Assembly: GCA_026225945.1 (NCBI GenBank)
Contig: JAMJFZ010001089.1
Coordinates: 6,199,501 to 6,263,500, forward strand
Source of the DNA: Cricetomys ansorgei
Lineage: Eukaryota; Chordata; Mammalia; Rodentia; Nesomyidae
Direction of reading: 5' to 3'
DNA length: 64,000 nt
Shown piece by piece: positions 33,726 through 45,159 of the stretch. Position 1 is the stretch's first letter, and each line of letters starts with the position of its first letter. The notes beneath the pieces are model-generated. The model made no database searches. It was not told the DNA's origin and worked only from the letters and a program-made list of their open reading frames with translations. Position numbers and translations under genes: made by a program.

Positions 33726-33920
33726 TGTTCTTAATTGTACTGGCAGACCAGGAGAGTGGAAGGCTGTGCACATGTCCATGTGTATCTGCACATGCGTGCA
33801 CAGGGGCTGGCTCTCTCTCCCTCCCAGGCTCACAGGAGACAAGGAAGGCCATTCGCTTCTACAGACTTGAAAAGTTGTCTCACCCACAAGCCACATCCTC
33901 TCAAGGAGAGAATGTTAAAT

Positions 33921-33957
33921 CTCTCTCTCTCTCTCTCTCTTTTCTCTCTCTCTCTCT
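33921..33957 (+). repeat. (CT)n microsatellite
   Basis: Two CT blocks separated by tttt. Confidence 0.95.
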
Positions 33958-34413
33958 AACTAATTAAGAAACTAGAAATGTTCATGGAAATAAAATTACA
34001 AGGGAAAAATCAATACACGGTTGTTAAATGTAGCCCACACTGAATAGCTCTAACCATATTTTACACTAAAGACTGTGCTTCTCTCATTTACAATTCCTAA
34101 GCAGACTGATGCATCAAAAGCTAAACAGAGCCTCTGCTCTGTGTGAAAGAGATGCACACAGGATATCCTTTTCTTCTGAGTGTCCGGTGTCTGGAATTCC
34201 ACGAATCTGTTGGATTCTGGCTGTTGTTGTGGTGAAGTGTGTCCCAACAGGCACAATCTGGTGGCTGCTAATGTTTCTCTTCTTCTGAATTCACTGATAG
34301 GTGCATACAGTTGGCACTAAAGAAGTTAGAAAATGAACTTGTTTGGTTTTACAGATTTCTGTGTAATACAAACTTTCATATTTGGGTAGGGTGACGGTTG
34401 CATGATTTCTTGG
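33958..34413. other. Unique sequence, nothing recognised
   Basis: No gene or repeat recognised. Confidence 0.4.
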
Positions 34414-34456
34414 GTAAGTGAGAAAAACGTTCACAAAGAAAGGAAAGGAAGAGGGA

Positions 34457-34496
<40 letters not shown>

Positions 34497-34646
34497 AAAA
34501 AAAAAAGAAAGAAAGAAAGAAAGAAAGAAAGAGGGAGGGAGATGGAGGGAAGGAGGAGGGAGGGAAAGAAAGAAAGTTGAGAAAAACCTTCACAGAGAAA
34601 GAAAGGAAGAGAGAGAGAAAGAAGGAGGGGGAAGGGAGAGAAAGAG
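34414..34646 (+). repeat. (GAAA)n / purine tract with duplicated unit
   Basis: (GAAA)n at 34453-34540 plus GGGA/GGAA text. A unique-looking phrase (gtgagaaaaacgttcacaaag, 34416) recurs as 'gttgagaaaaaccttcacagag' (34576), so an approximately 160-bp unit is tandemly duplicated. Confidence 0.85.
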
Positions 34647-35140
34647 GTGACAAACTGAACTTTTACTTGTTTCACACATTGGAAACACTTATTCAAGTTC
34701 AGTTTTTTGGTTGTTTGGTTGCTGTTGCTGTTGTGGTGTTGAGACATTCCTGAATAATACAAAGAGGAGGAGGCGGATCACTAAGAGAAAATCAGTTGCA
34801 TTCATTTAATAAGCTACAATATTGCCTAGGATGTCTATCAGCTTTCTTTAGAACATAAACATGTCCTGAGAGAAAGCAGCCTGCTGCTGTCTGGGCGGAG
34901 TGCTCTGTGGTCTGTTTTACTACAGAGAAAATGGCTAATCTGGGTCTCAGGTTACAGAGCTTCCCTCTCAGGAATGCTACCTGCTTTGACTTGGGCTGGG
35001 TTTCCACTCATTATCCACACTGTTTGTGGATGTGGCTTCCATCTGTAGAAACACCGCAAGCAACGTTTAACTCCTGCAGAAAGAGAGCGCTCATAGCCAG
35101 TCCTAGCTGTAAATAACCTTTTCCACTTTGCTTATAGAAT
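34647..35140. other. Unique sequence, nothing recognised
   Basis: No gene or repeat recognised. Confidence 0.4.
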
Positions 35141-35760
35141 ATGACACTCTATTGCTCTTGTAATGAAAAAAGAATTACAGAATAATGGGTTAGGGTGGGG
35201 CTGTCAAACACAGCAAACACTGCTATGGGGACTGTCTACACAGTAACCTCAAAAGCCAAACAGATATGTCAGTGGAGTTTTAGTTAAGCTTTGTATCATA
35301 CGTGACCCGGTTTCCCAAATGCGGTCCAGTTTCACCCAGCCAAGAAACAGTAACGTGTTCCCCACTCATTTCTCTTTGAAGATCCACTACCTGTCTTCCT
35401 TCTCTGTACACACAACTTTAGAGACAAGTTTGAGTAGTAGGGCTTTATTCAAAACACTTAAAATTCCAAAGGACTTTCTAATAAGCAGCATTTACAACAC
35501 AAACCAGACTGTAAGCCTCTAGCTGGCCAAGAATAGGCACTTATGCTTTATGTATTATATCTAGCAGTGTTGTATAATTCTTCATAACAATTGCAGTGAC
35601 AATGTCCATGCTGTCATCCCAACGCCCTGGGTGTGGTCATCTTTTCTTTCCCAAAATGGCATAAATCTGTTTTACAGTTTTTGTTTTTTCAAATTCAGCT
35701 TTGATTTCAGCCATGTATTATGAGTAATTAAATAGCTGAAAGTTCACCGGGAAAAAAAAA
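35141..35760. promoter_or_regulatory. Repeat-free island, possible CNE
   Basis: Repeat-free. 35630-35750 contains 'gtattatgagtaattaaatagctg' and similar AT-rich words. Moderate enhancer-like texture. Confidence 0.3.
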
Positions 35761-37100
35761 TTCTATGCACGTGTGTGTATATGCATATGTGCTCTGATCA
35801 ACCTTCTTTGAGATGGGGAGATTAAAACCTTCAAGAAATTAACAAACAAAAGGTCATACGGGCCTTGCTTACGTTGGTTAAGCTCAGGATGGGAATAGTC
35901 ACGTTTCTTAGGGCTTCTACAATGCCCTTTCCTTCCTTTGAGGCCACGTTCACACCTGCAGGTTTGCATACAGCCTCCTGGGAACAGCTGAGTCCCTGCA
36001 AGCACTGCCCAGCCATGGTGCTGGAAACAGATCATAAAGCTCCAATTCTCTGAATCCCTAGGACCAGGGCCACACCTCGGGCTAGCTTTCTCAGTAGAAT
36101 CTGACTGAGGTCGGTCTCAGTAGTCATTAATTTCACTGTGAGGTGAATAATGTCTGGGTTTCTGAAAAGTCTCCCAGTTGCTGTCGGCACAGTTAAAGTA
36201 CATGGAAACAGGAGGCAAATGTGAGCATCTTTTGAAAACATCCATTCCACACACACCCCCTCCCGCTGCCCGCTGTGTGTTCCACTAAGGTATCTGACAC
36301 ATACTCTGCTGCCCTAGACATTTATGGAGGCTTGATTTTTCTCAAAGGCACTGGAAAGGTAATATTGCCAAAGTCCGCTTTGCAAAAATTCAACTTTTCT
36401 CCCTTTTGCCACGCATATAAAGGACATGCCTAGGAGAAGCAGGGCTAACAATTTTGAAAGGGGCCTCTCTGGCTGGGCTCTCCTACCAAATCCGGAGAGA
36501 TATAGCTTCACGGCCCCAAAGAACTTCTCAGAATGGTCAGCCACGCCTGTCCCATAGCACCTGGCTACTTCCTTCAGAGACAACAGGGTAGTCATTTCTG
36601 TTAAATGCCTCTTTTCCAATACACTGAATGTTACTCACTGTGCCAAAGTGTAAGCACGAGAGAGGCAAACTGTTGATCCATGGCCAAAGATAAATATGTA
36701 CTAGCAAATGCAAACGCTGTTAGCCACAGTCACCTGGCCTGAATGCTAAGCAGCCAGGAGAGGGACCTGTTTTAAGAAGGGTGTGTCCACTCTGCTTACT
36801 GGCCTCAGGCTTTTTGCAAGGGTACACTCTATTGTCAGGCAGAATCAACAACTGCCAGGCCAGGAATCTCTTCCGCCATTCTTAACACCTAAGAAGAAAT
36901 TCTTCTCTTTGGAAACAAAAGCATAAATAATCTGGTGGGGAGAAAAAAGAAAAGAAAGAAAGAAAAAAAACTATGGTGGGGAGATTAAAACCCTTTCCTT
37001 CCGAGAAGGTCTCTCTTTCCCTCCCTTCCCTTCTTGTGAGGACACTGACTGCTGGGGCTGCTTGCTCAGCCACCCTAAATGTATAGCTGCCTCTTGTGCC
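35761..37100. other. Repeat-poor unique sequence
   Basis: 1.3 kb with only an A/G-rich patch at 36940-36970. No exon recognised; frames at 35763-36619 lack domains. Confidence 0.35.
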
Positions 37101-37260
37101 TCAGGGCCAAAGCAGATTTCTTTACTAGAGATGCAATCAGCTCTAACCAATCAGTAAGAAGGGTTAATCAGCTGATCGATTGGTCCCTGAGCAGCTAGGA
37201 CCTGGCTCCTCTCTGACTGGCTCTAACCTGGCCTTGGGGCAAGAGGTTGGGAACTTTTAA
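37101..37260. promoter_or_regulatory. Paired CCAAT boxes around a palindromic E-box
   Basis: CCAAT at 37147-37151, its reverse ATTGG at 37179-37183, and between them the perfect 10-bp palindrome ATCAGCTGAT (37167-37176) holding the E-box CAGCTG. The dense motif pattern suggests a regulatory module (NF-Y plus bHLH, inferred). Confidence 0.4.
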
Positions 37261-37369
37261 TTATCCACAGCAGATACCGCTCTGATTGAATGGTCAATGG
37301 GTTTACTACTGAGGCAGCCCTGCTTGAATAATAATAGAGAACAATGAGAACTCTGGTGAGTGCAAACAG

Positions 37370-37410
37370 AACCCCCCACCCCATCCCCCAACCGCCCCCC
37401 TCGCACGCCC
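37370..37410. repeat. C-rich low complexity
   Basis: ccccccacccc-type text. Confidence 0.75.
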
Positions 37411-38080
37411 CAAAAAACACTTGGAGGTGGAGAATGCACTGTTAAGACAAGTTAATTGCCTGACAGAAACCAAATTTCAAAGGTCTGGAAGACGTTTTTT
37501 GTCCGAGAAGGGTAGAGGCTAGGGGAAAGGCGAAATGCCATTTTTTTTTTCTCCTCTCAGTTCTGTGACCATCTCCGGCTACACACCGTTGCCCCAGGAC
37601 AAAGGGTAACTTGCTCACCCTGGTGGCTGAAAACCCATGGCTGGAGGAAATTTGTATTTTGACATTTGCTGACACTGTCAGGGTTTAATTATTTTTCATC
37701 AGGAACTTCCTTGAAAAGAAATAATCATACTCATCCCTAGCTTCAGGATGTTCGAAAAGGGAAGAAAATACACAGGCCTATCCACTTAACAATCCCTAAA
37801 TAGAATAAAACCACTTACTCCGGGAAACTCACTAGAATACTCTGATCTTTGAGTTCCCTGATATCAGACCTTGCTGGTGTTGATGCTGCCCTCTTCCCTC
37901 GAAAATTAAGCCAGCTGGTGTCTCAAGATCAAAACGATATCTGTGTTCAAGTCTTCTGTTTCTGAGAAGCAGTTGCCGCCAAAGGGGCAAAGTAACCAAA
38001 TGTCTACGACTCCATGTGCAAGCAGAGTGGCTAGCAAAAGACGGGAGGGATTGATTCCGTCAGCTGCTGAAAGGGGTGCT
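37411..38080. other. Repeat-poor unique sequence
   Basis: T-run at 37541-37550. No gene or interspersed repeat recognised. Confidence 0.35.
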
Positions 38081-38740
38081 TGGGTTCAATCTTTTTAAAC
38101 AATCAAATGAAGAGAGCAAAGAGGCTGCCTTGGCACAATTCGGATGAGCATGGAAGGAAAGGTCAACTTGAACCCCTTTGGAAGGCGTCAGCAGAAATCT
38201 CAGTCAAGCCCCTCAGATTATCCAAGATCAGAAGTCATCCTCCTTTTAGCAGAGTCCATGTTAAAATTTTGCCTTTCTCTAGTGATCTCATATAAACACG
38301 AGTGTTCATCAGGCGCGCCGGAGTCATTACTATTTATATTACCATACCCCGGCTGTGTGCAGTCAATTCATAATCGTCCAGTTTTTCTAATTAATCACAA
38401 AAGATTTTTGTTTTGCCTGCAGCTAGTTCTGGGGTGACTCACGATGGCAAGCCAAAGCTCATACATCAAACACAGGCCCTTTCTCACTCTGGCCTTCTGC
38501 TGGGGAATGCAGTTCGGTGCTTTACCACCAAAGAGGTGCAGACTGGGCATGCGCGGCCCCAGGCAGAGGAGAAGCTTGCAGATCTGCCCTCTGCTGCGCC
38601 ACTTGTTATTTTTATCTGATGCGTTCTCAGGCCAAATCAGATCCAGAGAGCGCAGCGAGGTTTCTAAATTCAGAGCTCTGCTGTTCTGTCTCCCTCTCTC
38701 CCTCTCTTCTGACATCCTCTTTTATCAAATCGGCCCAGGA
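38081..38740. promoter_or_regulatory. Strong candidate CNE with CpG-enriched half
   Basis: Repeat-free. 38180-38420 has paired-homeodomain TAATTAAT at 38388-38395 and AT-rich core words. 38310-38660 keeps several CpGs (ggcgcgccgg, gcatgcgcggcc, gagcgcagcgagg). Frames up to 129 codons cross it but overlap in three phases and have no domain. Enhancer or distal promoter is possible. Confidence 0.45.
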
Positions 38741-38773
38741 CCACAACATTTCCAACAAAAGAACAGGACACTT

Positions 38774-38867
38774 CCCCCCCACCCCCCCCCCCACCCCGTA
38801 TTCTCCAATCCTTTCAATGGTGGCCTTTTGTGAAGAGAATTAAAAAAAAAAAAAAAAAAAAAAAAAA
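38774..38867. repeat. Poly-C tract and A26 run
   Basis: C-rich 38774-38797 and an uninterrupted A-run at 38842-38867, 45 bases apart. Confidence 0.9.
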
Positions 38868-39356
38868 GTCACCAAGAGCAGGAGAAAAAAAGCACATTCT
38901 GAATTTTCTCTTGCCAGATCCAGGTCATGATGATGGGCAGTAGGAATATATTCAGTGTGCAGTGGTTCTCATTGAAAGGCACCCGGGTGCATGCTCAGGT
39001 GACAGCCAGGAAGGAGTCCCTGAAGATAACCTTTCCTCCAGACCTGGGAGGAGGAAGCTTGGCGCCACAGCTGGTTTGAGTCAGGACAGCTGTGTACATC
39101 TCATGCAAATGAACAGAGGACCACCTGGAAGGAAGTGGGCTGCCACTCTTCCTGTGCAAACTGCATTGCATGGGATAAAACTCAACCGCGATCAATCCAT
39201 TTAGAAGACACGTGCTGATCACGTTCTTTCTTTCTATTGGTGTTGGCATCTTCGTGGAGGCAGACCAGGAGAAAGCCAACCGTCTGGTAGTTCTCCAAAT
39301 CTTGGTGATGCTCTAGAGATGTCTAGCAACTTCTAGAAGCTGGTTCTACATACATA
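38868..39356. other. Unique sequence
   Basis: Octamer ATGCAAAT at 39113-39120 in otherwise unremarkable repeat-free DNA. No exon recognised. Confidence 0.35.
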
Positions 39357-39410
39357 CCCAGCCCTCTGTATCATGGAAGCCACACTCATGGATTCAGCCA
39401 ACTTCAGGGG

Positions 39411-39415
39411 AAAAA

Positions 39416-39471
<56 letters not shown>
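39411..39471 (+). repeat. A-run and (TA)n microsatellite
   Basis: A14 followed by about 23 TA units with one CA. Confidence 0.95.
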
Positions 39472-39529
39472 TCAAGAAAAACTCTGCATCTCACTGAACA
39501 CTTGAAGATTTTCTTTCTTATTCTGCAGT

Positions 39530-39583
39530 GCAGAGTTGAACCCAGATAAATGCTCTCTACCAGTGAGCTACACTTCCAACCTC
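39530..39583 (-). repeat. ID SINE inside the MER2-like element
   Basis: 'gttgaacccagataaatgctc' and 'accagtgagctacacttccaacc' are antisense ID words. Confidence 0.65.
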
Positions 39584-39770
39584 TGATTATTTCTGTCATT
39601 CCCTACAATACAGTGTAACAACTCATACCGTATTTGTTGTGTGTTGGGTAATCTAGAGGTGATTTAAAGCATACTGAAAGATGTGTGTGGGTTATGTGCA
39701 AATACCATCATTTCCTGGAAAAGGCTTGAGCACCTGCAGGTTCGGGTCGGTAAGGGAGATCATGGAGCCA

Positions 39771-40360
39771 AGCCTCTGAGGAAGCTAAGGAACAACTGTG
39801 CTCCTTCATTAGTTTTGCTGGTCTTCTGTGTTCACTAGTGTTCTGGATGTGTCGTTATTATAACATACGTTTGTGCAGGACCAAATACGCACACACAGGC
39901 CACCAGCCTGCTTGTCTCCACCCTCAGATCCTTTCATTATAACTAGATATCTCCTCTGATCAGCAGTCTCCCCAGCTTCTTGCCCCTTGTCCACACCTAC
40001 CATGAATAGCTAGCTCCACCAGAGAATTCCATTCTCCTTTCTATTCACCCAGAAAAGCTAATTCTGCCTGTCACAGGATACATCACCCACCCTGGCATTG
40101 CCTGGTTCCCCCACGCGACAGTGCAGACTCTATTTCCTGTTTCTTTTCTGATCCCTCCCCTTGTGAGGAGATACATAAATCATTAGCACAGGTAGCTCTC
40201 AAGGGTGAGAGAATAGGTTAACTGAATATAACGTTCCACCATTGTTTCCCAAGTCCCCGGCCATTCTAAGGGTTGTGTTAACTATCCAGTCCCTCACAGG
40301 TGACCTATTCTCTGTTGTCTCTGCAGAGATAAGTCTCCTAGGCCAGCCCCACATTCCTCA
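39771..40360. other. Unique sequence, nothing recognised
   Basis: No gene or repeat recognised. Confidence 0.4.
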
Positions 40361-40720
40361 CAGGAAGATCAATGTTGACCATGAAGCTCTTTCTGGATCA
40401 TAATTACAACAAAAATAAAGAATGCTGTTATTATCTCCTGATTAGGGAAAGCCAAGCATACCTGGATCTGTGTTTGGGCTTTTCCCCTCTTCTGAAACCT
40501 ATTTGCATATGTAAGGAGTGGGGGTGGGGTGAGGGACATCAAAGGACATCTGCTTGTTTGATCTAATTAGTCTGTTTTTCCTTCTCCACCAAAACACTGG
40601 AGAGGGGAAATTCCAAACAGTTCTTGAATCTCTGTTAAGTTAATCAGTTTCTTAGACAAAAAGATGTGGATTTTCTTCAACACACCGGCCACCTAACTAA
40701 CAAAGAACAGAAAACCTTTG
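40361..40720. promoter_or_regulatory. Candidate conserved non-coding element
   Basis: Repeat-free. 'ttatctcctgattaggg' (bicoid-like GATTA), octamer ATTTGCAT at 40501-40508, and 'gatctaattagtctg' (TAATTA) within 200 bp. Confidence 0.4.
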
Positions 40721-41180
40721 ACTCCTTCATTCTCTTTATTGGTATTGGTCAACCCAGATGTATGTGGTCTCTGTGCTCATTTACAAGCAAATGACATTAC
40801 GCCTGCTAGTTTTCTAGGGAGACAAACCTGCTCAGGCTGTTACAAACTCCCTGGGTGTCTGAAAACAGTGGTCTCAAGGTGCCCTATGAACTGCAACTGA
40901 GAAAATGGGCACTGTCTGGAATGGGGTGCTTGGTAAGATCTACTGAAAGTCCCCTTCAAGCCAGATCCTGGGGGTGGCCCAGGGGGAAATCGCTCCAACC
41001 ACGTGGGTATAAATGAGCTATGTTTCTTTCTCAAGGATTCCAGATAGCCACAGCTGGGAGTGCAGAGTGGCCTGTCAAGGGTATTTTCAATACAGGTGGA
41101 GTCCCAGAGAATGGAGAAGTTCTAACAAGAGACTTTAAATAGGATGTACTAGGGACTCTGGTAATATTCCCACCTGTGTG
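40721..41180. other. Unique sequence, nothing recognised
   Basis: No gene or repeat recognised. Confidence 0.4.
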
Positions 41181-41194
41181 TTCCTACAGAATAA

Positions 41195-41386
41195 AGGGAA
41201 AGAGGGAGGGAGAGAGAGAAGAGGAGAGAGGAAAAAAGGAGAAGATAGAAGAGAGAAAAAGAGGAAGAGGAGGAGGTTGAGGTGGAGGAGCAAGAGAGAT
41301 TAGAGAAAAGTGAGAGAAAGAAGGGAGAGAGGCAAAAAAGAGAGGAGAGAGAAGACAGGAGGCAGAAGAAAAAAAGGTGGAGAGAG
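41195..41386 (+). repeat. Purine-rich tract (GA/GGA)n
   Basis: Nearly 190 bases of A/G-dominated DNA. Antisense Ser/Leu/Phe/Pro frames are artefacts. Confidence 0.9.
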
Positions 41387-42152
41387 TGACCACACTGGTG
41401 AGGGACAGAAATGGACATGTTTTAGAGATACTTAGTAATGAAGAGAAAGTAAAGGAAATGAGAACAATATCCGTTTCTGGAAGAACAATCAGGATTAGTT
41501 TCTTCAGAATTCCAAGCAGTCCGTTCTGCCTCGTGTGCCTTAGTGTCTCTAAGTATGAAATTCAGCCATGAGTTTATCAAAAACCGATCTTGAGGTGAGC
41601 CCGAGCACCTCCTGTTTGGTGACTTGAAATGCAAGGTCCAGCTAAGAGTGCCCACAACCCAGTGTTCCCTCTGCTTCCTCCTTACAGGGGTCCAGGAGAA
41701 GCCCAAGCAGCTTTCCAAATGCCTATCAGCAAACTCAAGTACCCCCTTTGTAAAGGTAGTAAAGAGTAGAGATGACGTTGAATCATTCCTCTACAGTTGG
41801 CCACACTGACCTCAGATATAGCCCAGAACCTGGAATCCCAGCCTATCCACCCTTACAGGCAGGTTCTGGAGTGCAGGTTCCTCCCCCTCCACTTCCCCTC
41901 CCCCTCCCCGTCCTCCATGACATACCCACAGCCACCAAGGCCACCACAAATGTTTTGACCTCCACCAAGGCCACCATAAACCTTTGGATGGGAAACCTAC
42001 CAATAAGGACCCTCAGATCAATCACTCTGAAAGGGGATTTCAGATCTACCTAAAGATTCTAGAGGCCAGGACTATATTATCTGAGACTAAAAGTGAGTAA
42101 GAATTTTATGTTAAATTAGAAACTTAAAAATATCCTCAGTAAGAGGATCTTG
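41387..42152. other. Unique sequence with small C-rich duplication
   Basis: C-rich text at 41878-41910, followed by two copies of 'ccaccaaggccaccacaaa'-like text (41932 and 41962). No gene recognised. Confidence 0.4.
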
Positions 42153-42232
42153 TATGTGAGTTAGGGATGTAGCTGACCAAGTGCTTTCCTAGCATGATTC
42201 TATCCTCAGTATCACAAATAAATGTATTTTAA
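42153..42232 (+). repeat. ID SINE
   Basis: 'gagttagggatgtagctgacc', 'ttcctagcatgattctatcctcagtatc', then an A-rich tail. Confidence 0.7.
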
Positions 42233-42696
42233 AAAAAAAATTGTAAAGCCCACGACACATTGGAAAAACCACGGTGATTATAGGTATAGATCAGTATAGG
42301 TCCCCAGGTTTCCAGATGGGTTTTTCTAATCTACTTATAATATTCTGTCAATCCATCCTCTTTCCCTCAGAAAGGATTATAAATTATCTCAGTTGTCGAG
42401 TTTTTCTTTTCTTTTCTTTTCTTAAATACCCAAATAAAAATAGTTACTCAGGTGGCTTTAAATTGGCTAGTGTTATGGTTGAGGCTCTAATACTTTCCTA
42501 GCACATAAGACCCAGTGCCATACACCCAAAGCTCCCTACTGCATATATGAGTCTCAGGGCTAAAAACAGACCCTCCTCTCCCAAGTGACTGGGTAAAAGA
42601 GCAAATCCCCTTCATACTTTCTCTGAACCAATACTCAAGACTAACACAGAATCACTTTGTTTAATTTTATTTTATTTTCATGTATTTATTTTGGTT
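42233..42696. other. Unique AT-rich sequence
   Basis: Nothing recognised; T/C-rich patch at 42402-42422. Confidence 0.4.
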
Positions 42697-42833
42697 TTTC
42701 GAGACAAAATTTCTCTATGTAGCCCTGGTTGGAACTCTCTCTGTAGACCAGGCTGGCCTCAGACTCACAGAAATACTCCTGCCTCTGTTTCCAGCGTGCT
42801 GGGATTAAAGGCATGTGACACCACCGCCTGGCT
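42697..42833 (-). repeat. B1 SINE
   Basis: 'cgagacaaaatttctctatgtagccctgg', 'gtagaccaggctggcctcagactc' and 'gcgtgctgggattaaaggc'. Confidence 0.9.
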
Positions 42834-43445
42834 GAATCATTTTAAAGATTACCATTTGTAATGAAAAAGCCCTGTGTCAGGAATCCTTAAACCCATCCAC
42901 CATCCTTCACTGAACTGAGATGGTGCATATACAATAACAAAATCTGAAGCTGGCAGAGGGATAGAATGGTTTCTCAGTGACTATTAGGGTCACAGTTAAG
43001 ACACCTGGTCACTCTCAGTCACGTGATGAGACGCAGAGGGGTGACGCAGAGGTCAATCAACCCAGGTGCACTATCAGACATCAGGTCAAATACTAATAAA
43101 CAAGGAAGCTCAGAGATTTTTAAAATTTGACTGGAGAAGAGGTTTTATAGGAGAAGCGAGAGTCTTCCCTTTTCCGGTCACTACCAAGGAAGGGAATTTC
43201 TACCTTCAATTCTACTTCTGCCTCTCGGTCAGGAATCTGCTTATTCCCATAGGTACCTATTACAGGGACCTCCTCACTAGAGGGAAGAAAGAAAAAAAAA
43301 ATCACTTTTCCAGAATGAAAAAAGTCCCCAACAGGCTCCAGAAGTTCCCAATCTGTTCTGCCCCAAAGCCTACAGCTTCAGCAACTCTCCTAAGTCCTGG
43401 GCTCTGGGTTCTAATTCTAGACCTGACACAGATAGCCGAGATCCA
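42834..43445. other. Unique sequence, nothing recognised
   Basis: The 165-codon frame at 43066-43563 runs into the following ID and has no recognisable domain or conserved motif; judged non-coding. Confidence 0.4.
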
Positions 43446-43522
43446 GGCCTGGGATGTGACTCAGTGGTCCAGCATTTCTCCAGCATGTGCAAGGCCCTGG
43501 GTTCCAGACTCTTTACCAAGGA
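43446..43522 (+). repeat. ID SINE
   Basis: 'gcctgggatgtgactcagtgg', 'ccagcatgtgcaaggccctgggttcc'. Confidence 0.75.
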
Positions 43523-44095
43523 CCTTGCACACACAGAGAATAGAGAGTCCCAGGATGGACTAGACATTCTTTCCAGCGCTTTCCCTAGACCTCCTTTCTC
43601 CAGGGAAATGGACCAGGAGGGTAGAGTGGGAGTGGGCTGGGAGGGGATGCTGGCTTCATAGCACAGCGTTCAGCGTCACATGACCCATAACGGGACAGAA
43701 GTCATTTTGTGTAGTGTGGTCTCCTTTGTCTTTGTGGCTTTCTGCGGGGATGAATGCACACAGATGTCTAGAGCACTGGGGTGGTTATCAGAACCACTAG
43801 GCCGAGGCAGGGGACTGGTGTCCTTTTCCCTCCTTCCTCTTCCTTCTTCCCTCCTCCCTCTTCCTTCCTCCCTTCTGCCTCCTCCCCCCTTCCTCCTCTT
43901 TGTAACCAATTCCTGTGCTCATTTTCATTCCATACTTTTAGTCAAAGCATAAATCATTTACGAGTTTAAATACTCGATCCACTTGTAAAGATTCTCAAAA
44001 CAAAACTCTAAGTCCAAAACAATGTGCAAACCTCACTTTTCAAATCCGTATGTTCTTGGGAAAACAGAGACTTAGACTGCGGTGAAACTGGAAAC
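43523..44095. other. Unique sequence with pyrimidine tract
   Basis: CT/CCT-rich at 43826-43900. No gene recognised. Confidence 0.4.
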
Positions 44096-44165
44096 ATGAC
44101 TCCGTGGCAGAGTATATGCCTAGCGCAGGTGAGGCTCTGGGTTAGAACTCCAGCAAAGGGAAAAA
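44096..44165 (+). repeat. ID SINE
   Basis: 'tgactccgtggcagagtatatgcc' and 'gaggctctgggttagaactccagc', then an A-run. Confidence 0.65.
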
Positions 44166-44808
44166 AATAGGAGAGAAATAGGCAGTGGGGAGAAGGAGTT
44201 AAAGGGAGAGGAAGGTAAAATTAAGACTGGATTTCAATTAAAAAGCAAATTTAAAAAATAAAAAATCCAGCATCTCATTGAAGGCTAGCATTTCCTACAG
44301 CTTCTTGACAAGGCGGCAGATGAGTTCAGATCAGGAAGTTGAAAACGTAAGTCACTTCCACTCAGACCCTGTGATTTTTCATCCTTTGGCTAGAGGTACA
44401 ATTACAGAGAAGGCTCTCAATCACAGGTATTGCAGAGTGAGTCACGGGATGGACTTCGAATGGCTCTGTTTCTGAGTGTCTGCTCTTCAGAGACCGGGAA
44501 ACAGCGGGGGGTGGAGGGGGTCTGCTGACTTACGAGCATTAGGTCAGACCAGGATAATGGCAGATATGCCTATCTTTGTCAAAACACCGTCTGCACAGCG
44601 ATCCTTCTCCAGGACCTGGAGGAACAGCTCAGAAGCCACAGGTGATGTGAGCGGCAGGAAAGGAGGTCGAAAGTCACTGTGTGTCATCCCCGCCTTGGTG
44701 GGATGGAGACGGAGATGCTATGTGTTGGAATGCCTCACGTTACCATTAACCTAACATGCTCTGAGGCAGCACTGGGTCCTGAAGGAAAAGTTTAGGCCAA
44801 GTGGCTAC
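44166..44808. other. Unique sequence, nothing recognised
   Basis: No gene or repeat recognised. Confidence 0.4.
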
Positions 44809-44836
44809 GGGGGGGGGGGGGGGGGGGGGGGGGGGG
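44809..44836 (+). repeat. G28 homopolymer
   Basis: 28 consecutive G, followed by cggaggggtg. Can form G-quadruplex; also prone to sequencing length error. Confidence 0.95.
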
Positions 44837-45159
44837 CGGAGGGGTGCAAAGATAGCTACCCAAGGAGGTTGAGGGACTGGATCCTTCTAGCCTTCCTTGT
44901 GTTTCCTAGTCCCTATCTGGAAGCAGCCGTTCCATCCATAGAGAAAGGCATGGCTAAGGCTGAGACTAACTGTAGTTAGGCTCAGCCTGATGTCAGATTC
45001 AAATGAAGCAGCTGAAATGATTTCACGGACACTCCCCCAAGACGGTGGGAGTGTAGATGGACCTACAGACATCATAAGGGGTCTTGAGTTTTACAGCATC
45101 ATTCCTTTTTTGGTGTGGACCTGTAGCTTCAATTCTTCTTCTTTTTTTTTTAATCAGGC
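44837..45159. other. Unique sequence, nothing recognised
   Basis: T-run at 45141-45150. No gene recognised. Confidence 0.4.

Larger units (their letters stand above)
39357..39770 (+). mobile_element. MER2-like Tigger transposon, copy 2, interrupted
   Basis: The 5' part is 'cagccctctgtatcatggaagcc' and 'catggattcagccaac'; the 3' part resumes with 'acaatacagtgtaacaactc', 'gtaatctagaggtgatttaaagc' and 'ggttatgtgcaaatacc'. It is split by an A-run/(TA)n (39411-39471) and an ID (about 39530-39583). Confidence 0.7.

Noticed and set aside
43066..43563. 165-codon open frame on the + strand
   Set aside because: No recognisable domain or codon bias, overlaps antisense frames of similar length, and its 3' part is an ID element.
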